DNA of 58,274 nt. Source: Sphingomonadales bacterium (GTDB lineage Bacteria; Pseudomonadota; Alphaproteobacteria; Sphingomonadales; Sphingomonadaceae). The stretch is taken from contig JAIXUQ010000054.1 in the NCBI GenBank assembly GCA_027483465.1, positions 1 to 58,274 of the forward strand. The letters are read 5' to 3'. Every line of letters begins with the position of its first letter. The stretch's first letter is position 1. The notes under the pieces were generated by a model. That model had not been told where the DNA came from. It ran no database searches and saw only the letters and a list, made by a program, of their open reading frames with translations. This document shows, one piece after another, positions 57,574 through 58,274 of the stretch. The position numbers and the translations under genes were made by a program.

Positions 57574-58274
57574 GGCCGGCCGCCCTTGCGGGGCGGCACC
57601 AAGGGCTCGCCGGGCACCGTGGCGGCCTTCACCGCCTCGGCAAAGGCCGGGTCCACCGGCTGCGGCGGCCGCTGCGGGGTGCCGGCCGGCGGCCGCGGGA
57701 AGGTGGAGAAATAGAACCAGGTCTGGCGTTCGTTCGAATGGTTGATGGCGGCGTGCACGGTGCGGCCGTTGGGCGGCACCACAAAGCCCTGATCCTGTTT
57801 CCACCAGCGGATTTCGCTGCCCACCTGCAACAGCGCCGGCGCCGCGGTCAGCTTCACCCACGCCTCCTCGGTGCCCGGCACATGGGCATGGGCGCCGGCG
57901 ATGGTCATCGGCGCCATGCTCACCAGCAGGAACCGCTCACCCACATCGCGGAACGGCGCCTTGGACAGGTTCACCCAGTGCGCGCCCTGCTCCACATAGA
58001 GCAGCTTGGCCGTGTCGCGCACGATGATCGCCGGGCTGGGCGTGGCACCGGCTTGGGGCGGCCCGGCCAAAATGGTCAGTTTCAGCGGGCCGTCGCTGGC
58101 GGCGCTGATGCGGTGGGCGGTGCCGGCCGGCACCAGAAAGGCAAAGCCGGGGCGCAGCGGCCAACGCTGGCTGCCATCCTCCAGCATGCCCTGCCCGGAT
58201 TTGACATAGGCAATCAGTTGCTCGGCCGGCTGCATCGCGCTGGTCGCCTCGCCGGCCTCCAGGCTGGCGGCGAC
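57570..58274 (-). CDS. Bicupin protein, C-terminal part (truncated by window edge)
   Basis: The frame is open to the right end, so the gene starts outside; 234 residues are visible. The first cupin (YVKSGQGMLEDGSQRWPLRP, PAGTAHRIS) seems to keep little of a metal site. The second has AHAHVPGTEEAWVKL and PPNGRTVHAAINH, closely parallel to the metal-carrying cupins of the four-cupin protein at 48331-49965. The C-terminus is a Pro-rich tail. It is coupled to the cytochrome gene by ATGA. Function unknown; a periplasmic location is expected from its relatives, but its N-terminus is not seen. Confidence 0.78.
   Translation of the reverse strand, partial: VAASLEAGEATSAMQPAEQLIAYVKSGQGMLEDGSQRWPLRPGFAFLVPAGTAHRISAASDGPLKLTILAGPPQAGATPSPAIIVRDTAKLLYVEQGAHWVNLSKAPFRDVGERFLLVSMAPMTIAGAHAHVPGTEEAWVKLTAAPALLQVGSEIRWWKQDQGFVVPPNGRTVHAAINHSNERQTWFYFSTFPRPPAGTPQRPPQPVDPAFAEAVKAATVPGEPLVPPRKGGRP

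Noticed and set aside
1-58274. CRISPR arrays, tRNA or rRNA genes, integrase or transposase genes, plasmid origins
   Set aside because: I looked for short regular repeats, tRNA-like cloverleafs and mobile-element proteins and saw none that I can support.

Overview
The window is GC-rich and looks like a chromosomal segment of a sphingomonad-type alphaproteobacterium. The basis is a C-terminal PEPxxWA sorting tail (845-1894), a full Tad/Flp pilus locus with alphaproteobacterial Cpa gene order, two large TonB-dependent receptors with VTG TonB boxes, many Tat-exported sugar-handling proteins, and a palindromic repeat (34549-34650) of a kind I recall from Sphingomonas genomes. This taxonomic call is an inference. 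I see no rRNA, tRNA, CRISPR array or transposase gene.

Region 1 (1-10060) is the accessory part. It holds the end of a TPR protein, a secreted PEP-CTERM protein, and a probable SLOG-type nucleotide-sensing protein with two membrane-helix pairs (2010-3800). Facing it tail to tail is a three-gene operon. The order is a beta-propeller/caspase protein, a second caspase-like protein and a trypsin-like protease, joined by ATGA overlaps and each carrying an export signal. The protease has a zymogen-type Arg-Val junction, so a periplasmic proteolytic cascade is a testable idea. This is the best candidate for an undescribed system.

Region 2 (10161-21172) is a nearly gapless Tad pilus operon: flp, cpaA, cpaB, cpaC, a very short cpaD-like gene, cpaE, cpaF, tadB, tadC, a TPR tadD, two TadE-like genes and a von Willebrand A TadG-like gene. 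A palindromic element of about 190 bp sits in frame inside the start of the second tadE gene. A parvulin/HupE pair follows (21216-22999).

Region 3 (22996-44013) is sugar-acid catabolism: a TonB receptor with an exported TIM-barrel protein, glcDEF, an IlvD/Edd-type sugar-acid dehydratase, a GntR/FCD regulator, a fumarylacetoacetate-hydrolase-family enzyme, three short-chain dehydrogenases, a sugar-acid MFS transporter, a cytochrome c/PQQ sugar dehydrogenase and an aldose 1-epimerase. Together they fit oxidation of a pentose or deoxyhexose acid to a 2,4-diketo acid, cleavage to pyruvate plus glycolate or lactate, and glycolate oxidation by GlcDEF. Three promoters in this region share a CTGTATACAG-like operator, most simply read as the GntR regulon.

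Region 4 (43093-58274) holds a second TonB receptor with its own exported TIM-barrel protein, a mutarotase-like secreted protein, a four-cupin protein, a quinoprotein dehydrogenase, the dgoK-dgoA pair for 2-keto-3-deoxygalactonate, an RraA-like protein with an ACS-family transporter, and a minus-strand operon of bicupin, small cytochrome c, TIM barrel and small secreted protein that runs off the right end.
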